This document shows, piece by piece, positions 14,633 to 26,100 of a DNA stretch of 58,680 nucleotides. The position numbers were made by a program, and so were the translations under genes. The DNA lies in IMG/VR virus record IMGVR_UViG_3300036911_000012, positions 1 through 58,680 of that record, one strand, 5' to 3'. The stretch is from a virus. The notes under the pieces are model-generated. The model did no database searches, was not told where the DNA came from, and was given only the letters and a program-made list of their open reading frames with translations. Position 1 is the stretch's first letter. The number at the start of each line of letters is the position of its first letter.

Positions 14633-15889
14633 ATGGCACAAGATTTGGTTATCCCTGAGAATTTCGGCGCAATCTCCGCCGTCTTTCAGAACATCACGGT
14701 CGAAGACGACCTGGGTGAGGGCATCGTCGGAGGGTTTTCAGTCCTCGGATACCGGGGCAAGGTTTGGCGCGTCAAGCACAAGGGCGACGAGAACAATATT
14801 CTTGACGAGAACGGCAACCCCGTCCCTTCGGTCGAAGTGATTATTGTCAAGTCCTCGACGCATGTCTCCAAGCTGTTCTATAAGGACGGCTACCAGGACA
14901 ATTCGGAGGGCAAGCGCCCCGACTGCTTCTCCAGCAACGGCGTCTCCCCCGACGCTACGGTGCTCGCGCCCGTCGCTCCGGTGTGTGCGGCGTGCCCGAA
15001 CAACGCCTTCGGCTCTCGCGTCACTGACAACGGCAAGCCGGGCAAGGCGTGCTCGGATCACAAGCGTCTCGTTATCGTCCCGATGGACGACCCGGCGAAC
15101 GAACTGTTCGGCGGCCCCATGCTCCTGCGCGTACCGGCAGCGTCGCTTGCCGAAGTCTCCGCGTACGGAACCAAGGTCAAACAGTTGGGGTGGCCCTATT
15201 ACGCCATCGCGACTCGCGTCAAGTTCGACATCAACGAGGCGTTCCCCAAGCTGTTGTTCTCGCCCATTCGACCCTTGAACGACGACGAGGCCCGGCTTAT
15301 CATCGAGCTGCGCGAAGACCCGCGCGTGGCGCGTATCCTCAACGAGGAAGTGGAAGCTCTGCCCCCGGCTACTCCCGAGAGTAACGGCGGGTTCGAGCAG
15401 CCCCCTGCGGCGGCTCCTGCTCCTGCACGTCGTCCGCCTCCGCCGCCCGCCCAGGCCCGTCCCGCCGCCCCGGCTGCTACCCCCCCAGCCCCCCAGCCGA
15501 GGCCCGTCCAGCAGGCTCCCAAGCCCGTCCAGGCCCATCCTGCACCGCCACCTGCCCCCCAGGCTCCCAAGGCTGGGTTCAGCGGCAAGCCCGCTCCTGC
15601 GGCGGCTCCCGCCCCGGCTCCCAAGGCTGGTGGGTTCGGCCGTCCCGCTGGGGCTCCCGCCCCGGCTCCTCGTCCTGCTCCGACGACTATCGCCGGTGCG
15701 GTGGCGCAGCCCGCAGCGCGTCCTCCGACCACGCGTATGGCGCGTCCCGCCGCACCGGCCCCTGTCCATATTGAGGCCCCCGGCGAAGGCGACTACGAGG
15801 GGCCGGGAGACGGGACTTACTCCGAGGAGCAAGGCGAGGGGTTGCCTGCGGGGCTCGACGCCGAGCTGGACGGGTTGCTGAATATCTAG
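14633..15889 (+). CDS. Probable single-stranded DNA-binding protein, 418 aa
   Basis: An N-terminal beta-rich domain (about 1-235) contains a CAACPNN...GKACSDHK segment (about 120-145) suited to binding zinc. A long Pro/Ala linker (about 248-375) and an acidic C-terminal tail with a hydrophobic end (AELDGLLNI) follow. This layout is that of phage ssDNA-binding proteins, in which the acidic tail recruits partners. The location between helicase and primase-helicase genes supports it. Palindrome copies lie at 15369 and 15817. The identification rests on architecture and context, not a diagnostic motif. Confidence 0.65.
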   Translation: MAQDLVIPENFGAISAVFQNITVEDDLGEGIVGGFSVLGYRGKVWRVKHKGDENNILDENGNPVPSVEVIIVKSSTHVSKLFYKDGYQDNSEGKRPDCFSSNGVSPDATVLAPVAPVCAACPNNAFGSRVTDNGKPGKACSDHKRLVIVPMDDPANELFGGPMLLRVPAASLAEVSAYGTKVKQLGWPYYAIATRVKFDINEAFPKLLFSPIRPLNDDEARLIIELREDPRVARILNEEVEALPPATPESNGGFEQPPAAAPAPARRPPPPPAQARPAAPAATPPAPQPRPVQQAPKPVQAHPAPPPAPQAPKAGFSGKPAPAAAPAPAPKAGGFGRPAGAPAPAPRPAPTTIAGAVAQPAARPPTTRMARPAAPAPVHIEAPGEGDYEGPGDGTYSEEQGEGLPAGLDAELDGLLNI

Positions 15890-15919
15890 TTCTGGCCGGT
15901 CGCACGATTTGATTGTGAT

Positions 15920-15959
15920 GGGCGTATGAGTGTAAAAGCACCATGCGCCCATTATTTTT
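15920..15959 (+). terminator. Rho-independent terminator
   Basis: GGGCGTATG (15920-15928) pairs with CATGCGCCC (15942-15950) with one G-U pair, followed by ATTATTTTT. It lies between the ssDNA-binding protein gene and the primase-helicase gene and would limit read-through from upstream. Confidence 0.7.
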
Positions 15960-15980
15960 CGTGGTGGGGAACTATGGGAT

Positions 15981-18854
15981 ATGGACTATACGCAGGCGAG
16001 GCAATACCTCGCAAAGGTGGTTCCGTGGGACGGTCGGAACTATGTCAGCATCCATTACAAAGTTGTGGGGAAGCACGGTCGTCCTATCCTGCCAGGGGTT
16101 CCCTCCTTAAACGTCGATGGCGCCATGGGCACGGTCAAGTACCGCGCGGGCACCGACGTTTATGTTTCTATGGCCAGCCAGTCCAAGGCTGACGAACGAA
16201 CTGCCCCTACCGGGCGCAAATACCTAGTTGCGATGCGCACGCTCGAAAACGTGGCGCTGCACAAGTCCTTGTACGTTGACATTGACGTGAAGGGCAAGGG
16301 GTACGATTCGACGGCCAGCGCCAAACGCGCGCTCCGCGACTTCCTGCTATGGAGCACCCTGCCGTCGCCCACAGTCATCGTGGAGTCCGGCACGGGGGGC
16401 TTGCATGTGTATTGGACGCTCGTAGACGCCGTGTCCATGGACGTGTGGCGTCCGCTGGCGTTCGCCCTGGTGGGGCTTGCGCAACAGTTCGGGTTGAAAT
16501 TCGACAGTCAGTGCAGCGTGGACCCGGTAAGGCTACTCCGGGTTCCAGACACGTTCAACCATAAAGCTGGCGGACCCTACCCGGTCAAACTGGTGTACCT
16601 CGCCAGCCACGATATTTTTATCGACAAACTCAAAGCAGTACTCGACGCATTCGTTCCCGAGAACCTGCCTACTCTTGCGAGTAATTCCGGTGGTGACGAT
16701 CTCTCGGCAGGTATAGTGCGTAACGCTCTCCCACCCTCGGACCCTGACCGGGTGGCCACGGTGTGTCCTATGTGGGCGAACGCGTTGGCGACAGGCGGAA
16801 ACGGTATACTCCAGCCACTGTGGATGCAGCACATTCGCTTGGCGACATGCTGTGAGAATGGACGGGACGTAGCGCATAGGCTATCGTGTGGCGACCCTAG
16901 ATATTCCAAGGATGAAACTGATGAAATATATGACCGACTTGTTCAAGAGCGTGTGGACAAGCCATCGATCGGACCCCCTCGGTGTGCGACGCTTAAGACG
17001 TCTGGCGCGTATGAGTGTGATAGTTGCGGGCATCTTGGTGCGAACCTTGTTCCTCTCAATCTTCCTGGGGCTTTTGCTCAGCGGACACCTGCTGGCATCC
17101 CTGTTGGGCGTGGCGACGATCTCCTTCCAGAGGGCTACATACGCGGGCCTGACGGCCATATTTATGGCTCTGAGTTGGACGAGACCACGCAGATAGAAAA
17201 GCGTGTGCTGGTATTCCCGTACATGATAATAGACCCATACGTTGAAGGGGGGCGGGAATACGCGGTGCATTTTACGACGGTGGAAGAAGGCAACGTGTAT
17301 AAGTCGGTTCGTATACCGTTTGTCAATTTGGCGGATAGAAACTCTTCCGCCAAGTCCCTCAGCGCAGAGGGCTTACCCATGAGAGTAACCGAGAGAGTGC
17401 AGGATTTCTTGACTAGCTTCCTAAAGAAACTTCGTGACTCCTCGGGCAGCATCGTGCGGTGCGAGCCTTTGGGTTGGCACTTGAAGGACGGCGACATTGA
17501 AGGGTTCGCCTACAACGGAGTGCTGCACACAACGACAGGAGAGAAAATTGCTCAGCGGTTGGACGCCACGACTCGACCGAACTACACGCCAACGGGGACG
17601 CCAGACGCGTGGATGGCCGCAGTGCGGATCATCAACTCGCAACGACGCCCAGCGCTGGATACGCTTATCCTTAGCGCGTTCTCGTCGCCGCTCCTCGCTC
17701 TTACAAATCAAGTTGGCGTTAGTATTGGTGGATGGTCGAATGAGTCGGGGGTGGGCAAGACAACTGCGCTGCAAATTGCATTGGGCGCTTGGGGGCACCC
17801 GATCCGAACAGGCGGCGGCCTCTCGGACACTGCTAACGCAACTTTTCACAGAGCTGGTCTCATTCGACACCTCCCTTTGGTTTGGGATGAAATCAAGACT
17901 CAGAAACAAACCTCCAACTTCCTAGAGACGATTTTCACCATGACAAGCGGCCTGGAGAAGGCTCGCCTCAATCGTTCTGCCAAGGCTCAGCACCAGGGCG
18001 CGTGGCAGAGCATACTTACTTACGCGAGTAATTCGTCAATGTCGGATGCGATAATCGAGCAGTCTCGCTCGACTACGGCGGGGCATGTGCGCGTTTTCGA
18101 GTTCCAAGTTCCGCGTGTCGACAACGTGGTGGCAGTCTCGACCATGGCGCGGTGCATGGACAAGCTGCGCGGCAACTACGGCCATGCCGGCGCAATCTAT
18201 GCGAAGTGGCTGGGGGCCAACCATGTATCGGCACGGGGGATTGTTGATAGAATATTTATGGACTTCGAGACCAAGCTCGTCGTCAAGGAAGATGAACGGT
18301 TGTGGAATGCCGCCATGGCCGCGACGCTGGCGGGCGGGTTCTTCGCCAACAAGCTCGGGCTGACGCAAGTCGATCTTCCCCTGCTGAGGGCATGGCTGGT
18401 ATCCGAGTTTCAGCGTATGCGCACGGCGAAGAATGTAGCGCCTAACGACTTCTCGAAGGAAATGAGCATCCTCAACGCGCTCGGCCAGTTCCTCAATGAG
18501 AAGCGCCCCGTCAACACCATACGAACTAACACCATACCCCCAGGCAAGGGCAAACCCCCGCCGAACAGCGTGCTCATTCTCAACGAGGGCACGTCTGCGG
18601 ATCGGCTCGGGGACCTGCATGTGCAGATCGCAGTCGGCCTCAAGGTCATACGTATCGCAGACTACGCGCTGACGGCGTGGTGCAAGAAAGAGAATATCCC
18701 CAAGAGTGCGATGGTTGAGGGCATGCGCTCTAAGCTGTCCGCGCGGTGGACTAGCTGCCGCTTGGGGTCGGGTACGCGGTTAGCCGGTTCGACGGTTCCA
18801 TGTTGGGAGCTATTGGTGGCTGGCACGCCGATTGACGATATCGTGGACTGGTGA
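15981..18854 (+). CDS. Primase-helicase fusion, 957 aa
   Basis: The N-terminal 210 residues look like an archaeo-eukaryotic-type or RepB-type primase domain: VDIDVKG with metal-binding Asp100/Asp102, then ESGTGGLHVYW at about 134-144. A Cys pair (CDSCG, about 347) may bind zinc. The C-terminal half has a P-loop (NESGVGKTT, Lys593) and the layout of DUF927-type helicases. It should unwind and prime DNA for the family A polymerase at 6538. The gene ends in a TGA overlapping the GTG start of the HNH gene. Palindrome copies lie at 16669, 17373 and 18016. Confidence 0.85.
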   Translation: MDYTQARQYLAKVVPWDGRNYVSIHYKVVGKHGRPILPGVPSLNVDGAMGTVKYRAGTDVYVSMASQSKADERTAPTGRKYLVAMRTLENVALHKSLYVDIDVKGKGYDSTASAKRALRDFLLWSTLPSPTVIVESGTGGLHVYWTLVDAVSMDVWRPLAFALVGLAQQFGLKFDSQCSVDPVRLLRVPDTFNHKAGGPYPVKLVYLASHDIFIDKLKAVLDAFVPENLPTLASNSGGDDLSAGIVRNALPPSDPDRVATVCPMWANALATGGNGILQPLWMQHIRLATCCENGRDVAHRLSCGDPRYSKDETDEIYDRLVQERVDKPSIGPPRCATLKTSGAYECDSCGHLGANLVPLNLPGAFAQRTPAGIPVGRGDDLLPEGYIRGPDGHIYGSELDETTQIEKRVLVFPYMIIDPYVEGGREYAVHFTTVEEGNVYKSVRIPFVNLADRNSSAKSLSAEGLPMRVTERVQDFLTSFLKKLRDSSGSIVRCEPLGWHLKDGDIEGFAYNGVLHTTTGEKIAQRLDATTRPNYTPTGTPDAWMAAVRIINSQRRPALDTLILSAFSSPLLALTNQVGVSIGGWSNESGVGKTTALQIALGAWGHPIRTGGGLSDTANATFHRAGLIRHLPLVWDEIKTQKQTSNFLETIFTMTSGLEKARLNRSAKAQHQGAWQSILTYASNSSMSDAIIEQSRSTTAGHVRVFEFQVPRVDNVVAVSTMARCMDKLRGNYGHAGAIYAKWLGANHVSARGIVDRIFMDFETKLVVKEDERLWNAAMAATLAGGFFANKLGLTQVDLPLLRAWLVSEFQRMRTAKNVAPNDFSKEMSILNALGQFLNEKRPVNTIRTNTIPPGKGKPPPNSVLILNEGTSADRLGDLHVQIAVGLKVIRIADYALTAWCKKENIPKSAMVEGMRSKLSARWTSCRLGSGTRLAGSTVPCWELLVAGTPIDDIVDW

Positions 18855-19168
18855 GCGGTATGGGACGCAGAGACGACATGCGGGCGTATATCCTATCTCG
18901 CGTTTTGGTTATGCCCAACGGGTGTGGCATATGGCAGGGACGCAGTTCTGGGACAGGACGAGGCGGCGGATACCCCCGCTTTGACTACGACGGGGGTACT
19001 ATGGCCGTCCATCGCGCGTGGTGGATATTGGAGAATGGCCCGATCCCCCCACGCAAGCAACTGGACCACACATGCCGAACGCGCATGTGCATATTTTGCA
19101 CTGAACTGGTCACGCATAAGCAGAACCAGAGACGACGTGCAAAGTTTTCATGTAACTCCAAGGAGTAA
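18851..19168 (+). CDS. HNH endonuclease, 105 aa
   Basis: The zinc/HNH layout of free-standing phage homing-type nucleases is visible: AVHRAWW, then KQLDHTCRTRMC (about residues 73-84) and VTHKQNQRRR. The usual NPxHL after the second Cys is altered to FCTEL, so activity is uncertain. It starts with GTG overlapping the primase-helicase stop; ATG 18860 is an alternative. Its stop codon is part of the palindrome copy at 19153-19168. Confidence 0.8.
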   Translation: MSGMGRRDDMRAYILSRVLVMPNGCGIWQGRSSGTGRGGGYPRFDYDGGTMAVHRAWWILENGPIPPRKQLDHTCRTRMCIFCTELVTHKQNQRRRAKFSCNSKE

Positions 19169-19171
19169 GTT

Positions 19172-19372
19172 ATGGACGATGAGCCCGATAGGGTTGTGTT
19201 TGGCGGTTCCCTTGCAGGCAACCGCCAAATGGAGGGCGTGGAGAACGTACCGCTGAAAGAGGCGATACGGGTAGTTTGGGCGGCGGCGGATCGCGCCTTT
19301 GCGCCCGAGGAAATACGCGCGCTGATTGTCATAGTCGGGCACGCGTTTGCAGCAACCAACTCCGGGGAGTAG
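19172..19372 (+). CDS. Hypothetical protein, 66 aa
   Basis: A small acidic, mostly helical protein. It is translated from the GGAG of the palindrome copy at 19153, and its own stop TAG closes the next copy at 19357. Unknown family. Confidence 0.65.
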   Translation: MDDEPDRVVFGGSLAGNRQMEGVENVPLKEAIRVVWAAADRAFAPEEIRALIVIVGHAFAATNSGE

Positions 19373-19375
19373 GGC

Positions 19376-19588
19376 ATGTCCCGTCGCAATATACCTGCGA
19401 GGCTCTATGAGACGTCTATGCACTGGCATAGAGAAACGCAGGACGCCATATGCGTGTCTGAGAATGGCGACACCAAGGAAGCTGTCTGGTTGCCCAAATC
19501 CATGGTAGTCGAGTATTCGCGCGAGCCTGACGGCTCCGTAGTTGTCGTGCTTGAAGAGTGGTTCGCTAAGAAAAAGGGGTTGGTATGA
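19376..19588 (+). CDS. Hypothetical protein, 70 aa
   Basis: A compact protein with probable beta-strands (WLPKSMVVEYS and SVVVVLEEWF) and a Lys-rich end. The ribosome-binding site is GGGGAG in the palindrome copy at 19357-19372. It ends in an ATGA overlap with the next gene. Function unknown. Confidence 0.65.
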   Translation: MSRRNIPARLYETSMHWHRETQDAICVSENGDTKEAVWLPKSMVVEYSREPDGSVVVVLEEWFAKKKGLV

Positions 19589-19839
19589 GCGCCGTGGAGG
19601 TCACGCTCACGCAGCATTGTTGCAGGGCGTGTGGCGGTACGGGTAGTTTGCGCACCCCCTATCCGCAATACTGGCTTGCGCCTTGCTATGAGTGTGACGG
19701 GTCGGGAGAGCCTGCCCTAGTCATAGCCCGTTTTGCCCTTCCGCCACGCTCTGTTTTCCGACGCTGGCTTGACCTGGGTATTGCCCGGCGCATTCGTGCC
19801 ACCCTTGCGAAGTGGCTTCTTGTGATCCACGTCGGCTGA
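19585..19839 (+). CDS. DnaJ-type zinc-finger-like small protein, 84 aa
   Basis: Residues 13-36 contain CRACGGTG and CYECDGSG, the CxxCxGxG repeats of DnaJ-type zinc fingers. The last 40 residues are Arg/Leu-rich and overlap the convergent HNH gene by 123 bases on the other strand, so the true C-terminus may not be under its own selection. It is the last plus-strand gene of the left arm. Confidence 0.6.
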   Translation: MSAVEVTLTQHCCRACGGTGSLRTPYPQYWLAPCYECDGSGEPALVIARFALPPRSVFRRWLDLGIARRIRATLAKWLLVIHVG

Positions 19840-19965
19840 TATCTTGTGCCCCGCCCGCTTCTCGGCTTGAGCGTGTGCCGCGTTGCGGGTGGCGCGCTTC
19901 TTGATCTCTTCGGGCTTACCGTGAAAGTCCCGGTACTCCTTCTTGTAGTCGCGCGCTTTGGTCAT
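19717..19965 (-). CDS. HNH endonuclease, 82 aa
   Basis: A small HNH-type protein. A basic N-terminal part precedes DVDHKKPLRKGGTN (about 46-59, containing the catalytic His and Asp), followed by GNTQVKPASENRAWR (about 61-75). It overlaps convergently with the plus-strand gene at 19585-19839 and starts in an ATGA overlap with the HTH gene upstream. It may be a homing-type nuclease or act in DNA packaging, as HNH proteins of some phages do. Confidence 0.8.
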   Translation of the reverse strand: MTKARDYKKEYRDFHGKPEEIKKRATRNAAHAQAEKRAGHKISADVDHKKPLRKGGTNAPGNTQVKPASENRAWRKGKTGYD

Positions 19966-20138
19966 TTGCGCCTCCGCTTGTCCACCGAGTCAACGTTCAG
20001 GTATTTCTGACGTGCGACAATGGTTGCACTGTTGCGCCCAAGCCGCTGCGCAAGCAACCCAGTTCGATAGCCTTTCTCCGCCCACTCTAAGATGAGCTTG
20101 TCCTCGTCGGGCGTAAACTTTCGCGGAAGCGCTCTCAT
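19962..20138 (-). CDS. Small Myb/HTH-like DNA-binding protein, 58 aa
   Basis: RKFTPDEDKLILEWAEKGY followed by LLAQRLGRNSATIVAR is the pattern of a three-helix Myb/SANT or GcrA-like HTH: an acidic first helix with a Trp, then a recognition helix after Gly-Arg. The C-terminus is basic. Its start codon lies 14 bases beyond the palindrome copy at 20153-20168 and it overlaps the HNH start (ATGA). It may regulate transcription or steer the HNH protein, and is a candidate reader of the palindrome. Confidence 0.7.
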   Translation of the reverse strand: MRALPRKFTPDEDKLILEWAEKGYRTGLLAQRLGRNSATIVARQKYLNVDSVDKRRRK

Positions 20139-20168
20139 GTGCCTTGTTCCCCCTACTCCCAGAAGTAA

Positions 20169-23100
20169 CTACTGCACATTGTACATCGACTTATACTCGT
20201 CGAGCAAGCGCTTACTTCTATTGGTCACTCGCTGCCCCAGCTCATATGTGGCAGGCTTGCCCGCGTTTTGCAAAGTTCCAGAGCTGATCCGCTGGTCCGC
20301 AGGCACGCCAGCATTGAACGCTGATATAGCTTGCATGGCTTTGGCCTTGGCCGCGCCTGTGGCCCCCACCCACCCCTGTATCAGGGTTGCTCTTTCTTGG
20401 GATAGATTTTTTGCGGCTTTCTCGGATGCCCATCGGGCCGCGTTGTACTGCGCAGCGTTGGCGGGGTTGAAGCCAAGGGCCTGTGTAGTAATCTCGGCAG
20501 GGCCGACCGGAGCCATGCCCGGCTTATCGCTCCGTGTGGGTTTGCCGTAGACCCCAAGGCGAGCAGCTTTAAGTAAATCTGCAAGTGCTTTAACGGGCGT
20601 CGCTTTTTCAAAGGCCCCCTCCCAGTCTCCGTGCATGGCGGATTGCGACGCGTCGAGCGTGTCAGTCAGCATCGACCCCGGAGCCCCCGCCACGGTATCG
20701 AGCATATAGTTTAGTGTGTCTTGGGGCTTGTTGGAGGAGGGCTCTCCGAAGGTCAGCAAGCTACCAAGTCCGAGCCTGTGGTGTACGTCCACGCTCAAAG
20801 GTCCCAGAGCACGCGATAGGCCGTGCATGACGATCTCGCCCATCTGCGGACCAACAAGCGCAGACATTTCCTGTTGTGCCTTGTTCTCCAAATCATCCCA
20901 GTTTGTATTCGTCACGCCTAGGGCATTTGCCAGCATGACGGGAGCCTTGATAAGCTCTGTCGGCAGCCCGAGCACGCCCGCCATGGCCGCGTGAGTGGCG
21001 ACAACGCCTGCAAAGCTCCTCGCGGCTTGCGCCCTTACTTCGGGAGTATCCCCCTTGAACGCTTGATACAAGTTGCGTCCGAGCAGGTGGTATATCATCT
21101 GCGGGAACTGTTTGAACTGTAGGAAAGGCCGCAGCGACTGGTTGCGGAAAATAGGCGCAGCGTTGGTTGCCGAGTACAGCCCTTGCGTGTTGGCGAGGGT
21201 GTCCTTGGCGTAGCGCACAGCGGCTTGGTGGTTGCCGCCATTCTTGCGCAGCTCCAAGCGATACGCCGCGACCGCTTCGGCTACACGGTTGATACTCTCC
21301 GTGGCGCTGGTCAGCTCTCGAAACGCCCGGTCAACGCGCTCCATACCCGCTTGCACGCGGGTAGCATTCTCACCGAAGTGCCCAACCTCGAACCCCGCGT
21401 CGGGGTGGATATGCCCCGTCGCTTCGAGGTCCTTAATCATCGCGAGCACGCCAGACGAGTCTTTTACGTCCGCCAACTTACTCTTGAAGTAACCCAAGAA
21501 ATTGGTTGGCGAGGTGTCGTTCTTGAACACCTGCGCCATGCCCGCGACGCCCTTGGCGAGCGCAGGCGACACGCCTCCCATGTCTCGGTATGAGCGGTAC
21601 AGCTCGCGATACGCTTGCCCGAATCCGTGGCGAGCCCCTAGCACTGGTCCCGAGATCATGCCGGGGTGGGTCAAATGCAGCAGCAAATGCGCAGGCGACA
21701 TCATTCGTTTCCAGAATGACACGGCCATAACTTTCTGCCAGAACGGCGCAAGTCGCCCCGAATACTCTGGCGAGCCGAACCCGTAGATGCGCGACTCAAG
21801 TTCCTGGTGAGCGGTGCGCCGTGTAAAGGTCAGACCGTCTAAGCGGTTGGCCTCGATCTTGTCTTTCATCTTCGACATGTTCGTGTCGATAACGTCATTG
21901 AAGTCGGCGCGCGACCGTGCGGCGGCTGACGCCCGAGAGTAAGACGTGAGCGTGCGGATGATATCATCCGAAGCGCCTGCGACGTTGCGACGCTTGAGAT
22001 AGTGGGGCTCAAGCCGGTTGCCCGCGCGCATAGTTATGCTGGCCTCTGCCAGGGACTTGGCAAGGAGCGCCTTCGCCGGGTCGCTGAGGTCCTTGCGGCG
22101 GTTCACGGCGTCGATAAGCGTCTTGACCTGCGGCGACGACAACGAGTAGTCCACGTCTGGGTTGAGTCGTCTCTTGTCGATACCCGAAACGTTCTTGAGT
22201 CCTGAGTCGATCATCGCTTGTCGGATCGCTTTGATTTCGCGTGGCGTGTCCGCAAACTCGACATGGCTTCGCTCGACGCGCACTTGGTACTTGGCGACTG
22301 GCGAGCCGGCAGTGCTGATGGCGTCTTTCAACGCGACCCGCTCGCCTGTCAGTGGGTCGTAGTGTACGATCTTGGAACTGGTGGGCAGGTCTTGCGAAGC
22401 CGCGTATTTGTGCGCCTCCTCGCGCGTGCCGAACTCCACCGTGTCTTTGCCAATCTGCTTGGCGTTGGCGGGTACGTTCAACTCGTGCTCGCCTGTCACC
22501 ACGTAATCCCCGAAGCGTTTCATGGGGGCGTAGAACCCTTGCTGCTTCTGAAACTCAGTGGCGTCCTTGAGCGCCTTGCCAATCCCAAGCGCTTCGTAGT
22601 GGTTGCTGTCTTCCTCAGTCAGCTTGCCATCGAGCGCCCGCTGCACCACATCGTCGACCGTGGAACCCTTGGGGGCGTCATGCCCTTTCAGGACGGCCTC
22701 TAGGATCGCTTGGGAGCGCTCCTCATGCTCATTCTTGTAGTAGTCGCGCAGCTGGGCCCAGAGGTCTTTGAGGTCTTGTGGTAGGCTCTCATAAAGGGCC
22801 GCAAGTTCGGGGTGCTTGGCCCGCGCCGCCCAGTTATGCATGGCCCCCTCGGACTCGTCTTTTACGCCTTGTGCCAAACGTAGGTGGCTGTTGGCTTTCG
22901 AGTCAAGCGCTTGGTCAGGATGCAAATTGTACGCGGCTGAGTCGCGGAGGAGCTTGATAAAGGTGTACCACCCCTTGGCTCCCTCGTACTGGCGGCGGGC
23001 GACATAGAGCGCCTTGGCGAGATCGTTGGCCGGTTGCAGGTACGCGCGCATCCGCATACCCATCTTCTCGATGGCGTCGGTGACTTTGCGCATCGGATTG

Positions 23101-26100
23101 GTTTCGTCAACCGGCCCGAAATGCTTCTCCCACATTTGGCGCATTTGATCGTTCGCCAGGAACTTGACGCCCTTCTCGATAAAACCTTCCTGCGTGGGAG
23201 CCGACGCCATAATCTTCTGCACCCCCTTACTCGCAAGAGTAAGGGCTGCATGGCGAGCGCCTGCCTCTTGGCGGGGGCGTGTTACGGCGTTGTCGTCTTC
23301 GGACATACTTGCGCGAAGGGGGCGGGTAGCCCTGTTGAGCCGGTCGGCGTACTGCATCCCCGAGAGCGGGTCTTTGCTCCACGACAAACGCTCAGCGGTC
23401 GCCAGCGCCGCCTCAAGCACGTTTGAAAAGTGCGGAGGGAGGCCGATGGCCATACGCGCCATGGCGACTACGCCCGACCACAGCGACGCCCTACGAAATT
23501 CTTTGATCCCGAACTGCTCTGCCAGCTCTTGCGAGATTGGCGTCTTGTTTGCGATAGCTTGCAACTCCGGGTTGGATAGCATTTCCGCCAAAAACTCGTG
23601 TTCGTCAGTCATGGCGTACATCCCCGCCACATCTGGACGCGCCGTCAACAGCTCTCGCATGAGCCCCTGCAACTGCAACGTCGTCACCGTATCGCGCTCT
23701 AGAGCATCCGATATGGCGGCGTGTACGGCTTCGTGCATGACAGTGTGCATACGCCCACTTTCAGGAACTTCCGCGTTCATAACGATATGCCGCATGGCAG
23801 AATCATAGAACCCATACACACGCTGCCCCGGTAGGCTAGGAGGATGCAGTTCGTGGATGGTATCTTGGTCCACCCAATGCACAGGAACGTCGCCCACCAG
23901 GGCGTTGAGTTTCCGCGTGAGAAATGGGAGTAACCTGCTGGAGGTACGGTTGGTTGGAGGGAGATATTTCGTATCGAGGATATCTCCAACCCGACTCGTT
24001 TCGATAGGAGAGAACTTCTTGCCGTCCCAGGCCGTCACTGTGCCCGGCACCTCTGGCAGGGGGGCGCGGGTGGCGGTGTGATCGTCGAGAAACTCCACGA
24101 GCTGCGCTCGCGGCATGGCGACTATAGACTCGCGACGTGACGGGCCGGACCCGTCCGAGAACTGCTTGTCATAGAGCGCCGTAGCTTCCTCTGGAGACTT
24201 GACGCCCAGGATGACCTTATGCTCGTCAAACGCGCCGGTCTTAGGGTCGTGCTGGTTGATGACGTAGCCCGTGCCTGTCTCGCCTTTGGGGCCTACGAGC
24301 ACGTCAACGTGGTCGCCGTCAGCGCCTTTGGTGCCACGGATGTAGCCGTAGTCTCCGGGCATTTCGCTAGCCCAAGTCTTACCTTTGGGAGTAACCCCAA
24401 CGCGCTCTGCTCGGTCTCCTAGACCTAGCTCGTCGATCATGCGTTGTGCATCGATCTGGCGTATGCCCAAGTGCTCGGAAATTTGGTACGGCCACGGTTT
24501 CACGCCGCCGTTTTCAATGGCATCCTTTACGAGTGCTAGTGCCTTGTCGTGGGGCACGGGTTGGTTATTATGTCCCCAGAGAATATCTCCGGGTTGCGGT
24601 TTTCCACTGGGGCGTACCGCATCGCGCACCTGGTTATACCGTTCCATAGTGCGCCAAGACGCGTCGGAACCGGGCGCGGGTTTACTCTCGGGAGCAATTG
24701 TGCCAGTGCGGATCGACCCTTTCGGGTTTTCAATGCTTATCGGCAGCCCGTCTAGCGTCACTTTGCCCTTGGCGTAGTTGCCTGCGAGCTTCTGTGCTTC
24801 CGTTGGTTCGGTGTTTGTGGCCTTGCGGGCGGCGGCTATTTTGTCTTTGATGGCTTGACCGCGCGTCTTTTTGGCTTCGACCTTAAAGCCTGTGGCCTGC
24901 TTGCCCGCCACAAACGTGTCGCCCTCGATCTTGGGGGCCGGGCGCTCGCGCCCCTCGCCCTGCATGGGGGGTTCAACATCCTCACCCTGCGCGGCTTCGT
25001 CGCCGAGATTGACAACCGCCCCCTCGTGCTCACTATCTCCGCCCATACCCGCCAAGCTGTCGGCTGTTACCTTATCGCCGCGTATAGCATCACCCTCGCC
25101 GAACGACGCTTCTTTGTTGGCAACCGCACCCGAATGCTCAATGGCGTCGTAGTTCTCGGGATTGGCGCTCTTGCCCCAGTCCGGTACGCTCATTTTATCG
25201 ATGGCGTCGGATGCCGTTTGTTTTTTGCGGGCGTCACCCTCAGCCCGTCGCTCGGCTAAAACTTCCTTCTTATACCCAGCACGCAGGTCAAACTCGCGCT
25301 TCATAAACTTGGCGATATGCTCCGTTTCCAATTCTGGTTTCTTTGCGATGCTGCGCATAAGGTCGCGCGCTTCGGCGAGCAGTACCGCGCCAGTGCTGTG
25401 CTCGCGAGCCTCATCGTTGTTGTCACGCAGCCCGCCAGATATCTTAACGCCGGCCTCTTTCGCACGTTCCAGCATTGCTTTGGCGCGGTTTAACAGTGCC
25501 GTGCGTGCGCCAATACCCCCTTTAACCGTGGGGTTGACAGCGCGTGCTTCCGAAGGGGCGGGGGGAAGTTCCGCCATGATCTTGTCTGCGGCTAGGTTAT
25601 CCGAAGCCCGCTTGGCCTTTTCGGGTATGGTCCGATGCCCTGCGGCGGGCGGCGGGGGCGGCTCGGCGGCCTTGAGTCTGGCCGCAACTTGTGCTTGTGC
25701 TTCCGCGATACCACTCTCGCGCGCTGCCCGTCCTTGGGGGCTAACATCTTCCAATACCCTGCCAATGGGTGCGGGGCTACTTCCAGGAGCGGGCGCACGC
25801 GAAGCTGCGCTCTCAGTGGGCGAGAACGTCTGAGCCAGTGCGCCCGCAACCGGGGGAGCGTTGGGCACCAACTCATCCTCGGGGCCTTTAGTCCCTGGAG
25901 GCGTCTGCGCTGCTACGCGATCAGCCACAACCTTGGCCGGGTCCTCAACCTGTACCGTGCTATCGGGAGCCTTCCCCGCCTCCAACACTTGAGTCTGCAC
26001 AGGCGCAGTTTCAGTCGTCCCCGCTGCCGCCTTAAGCTCGGTGCCGTCCGGGGCGCGCTCTGTAACCGCAACGGGGGTCTCACCGGCAGCGATGCGGGCA

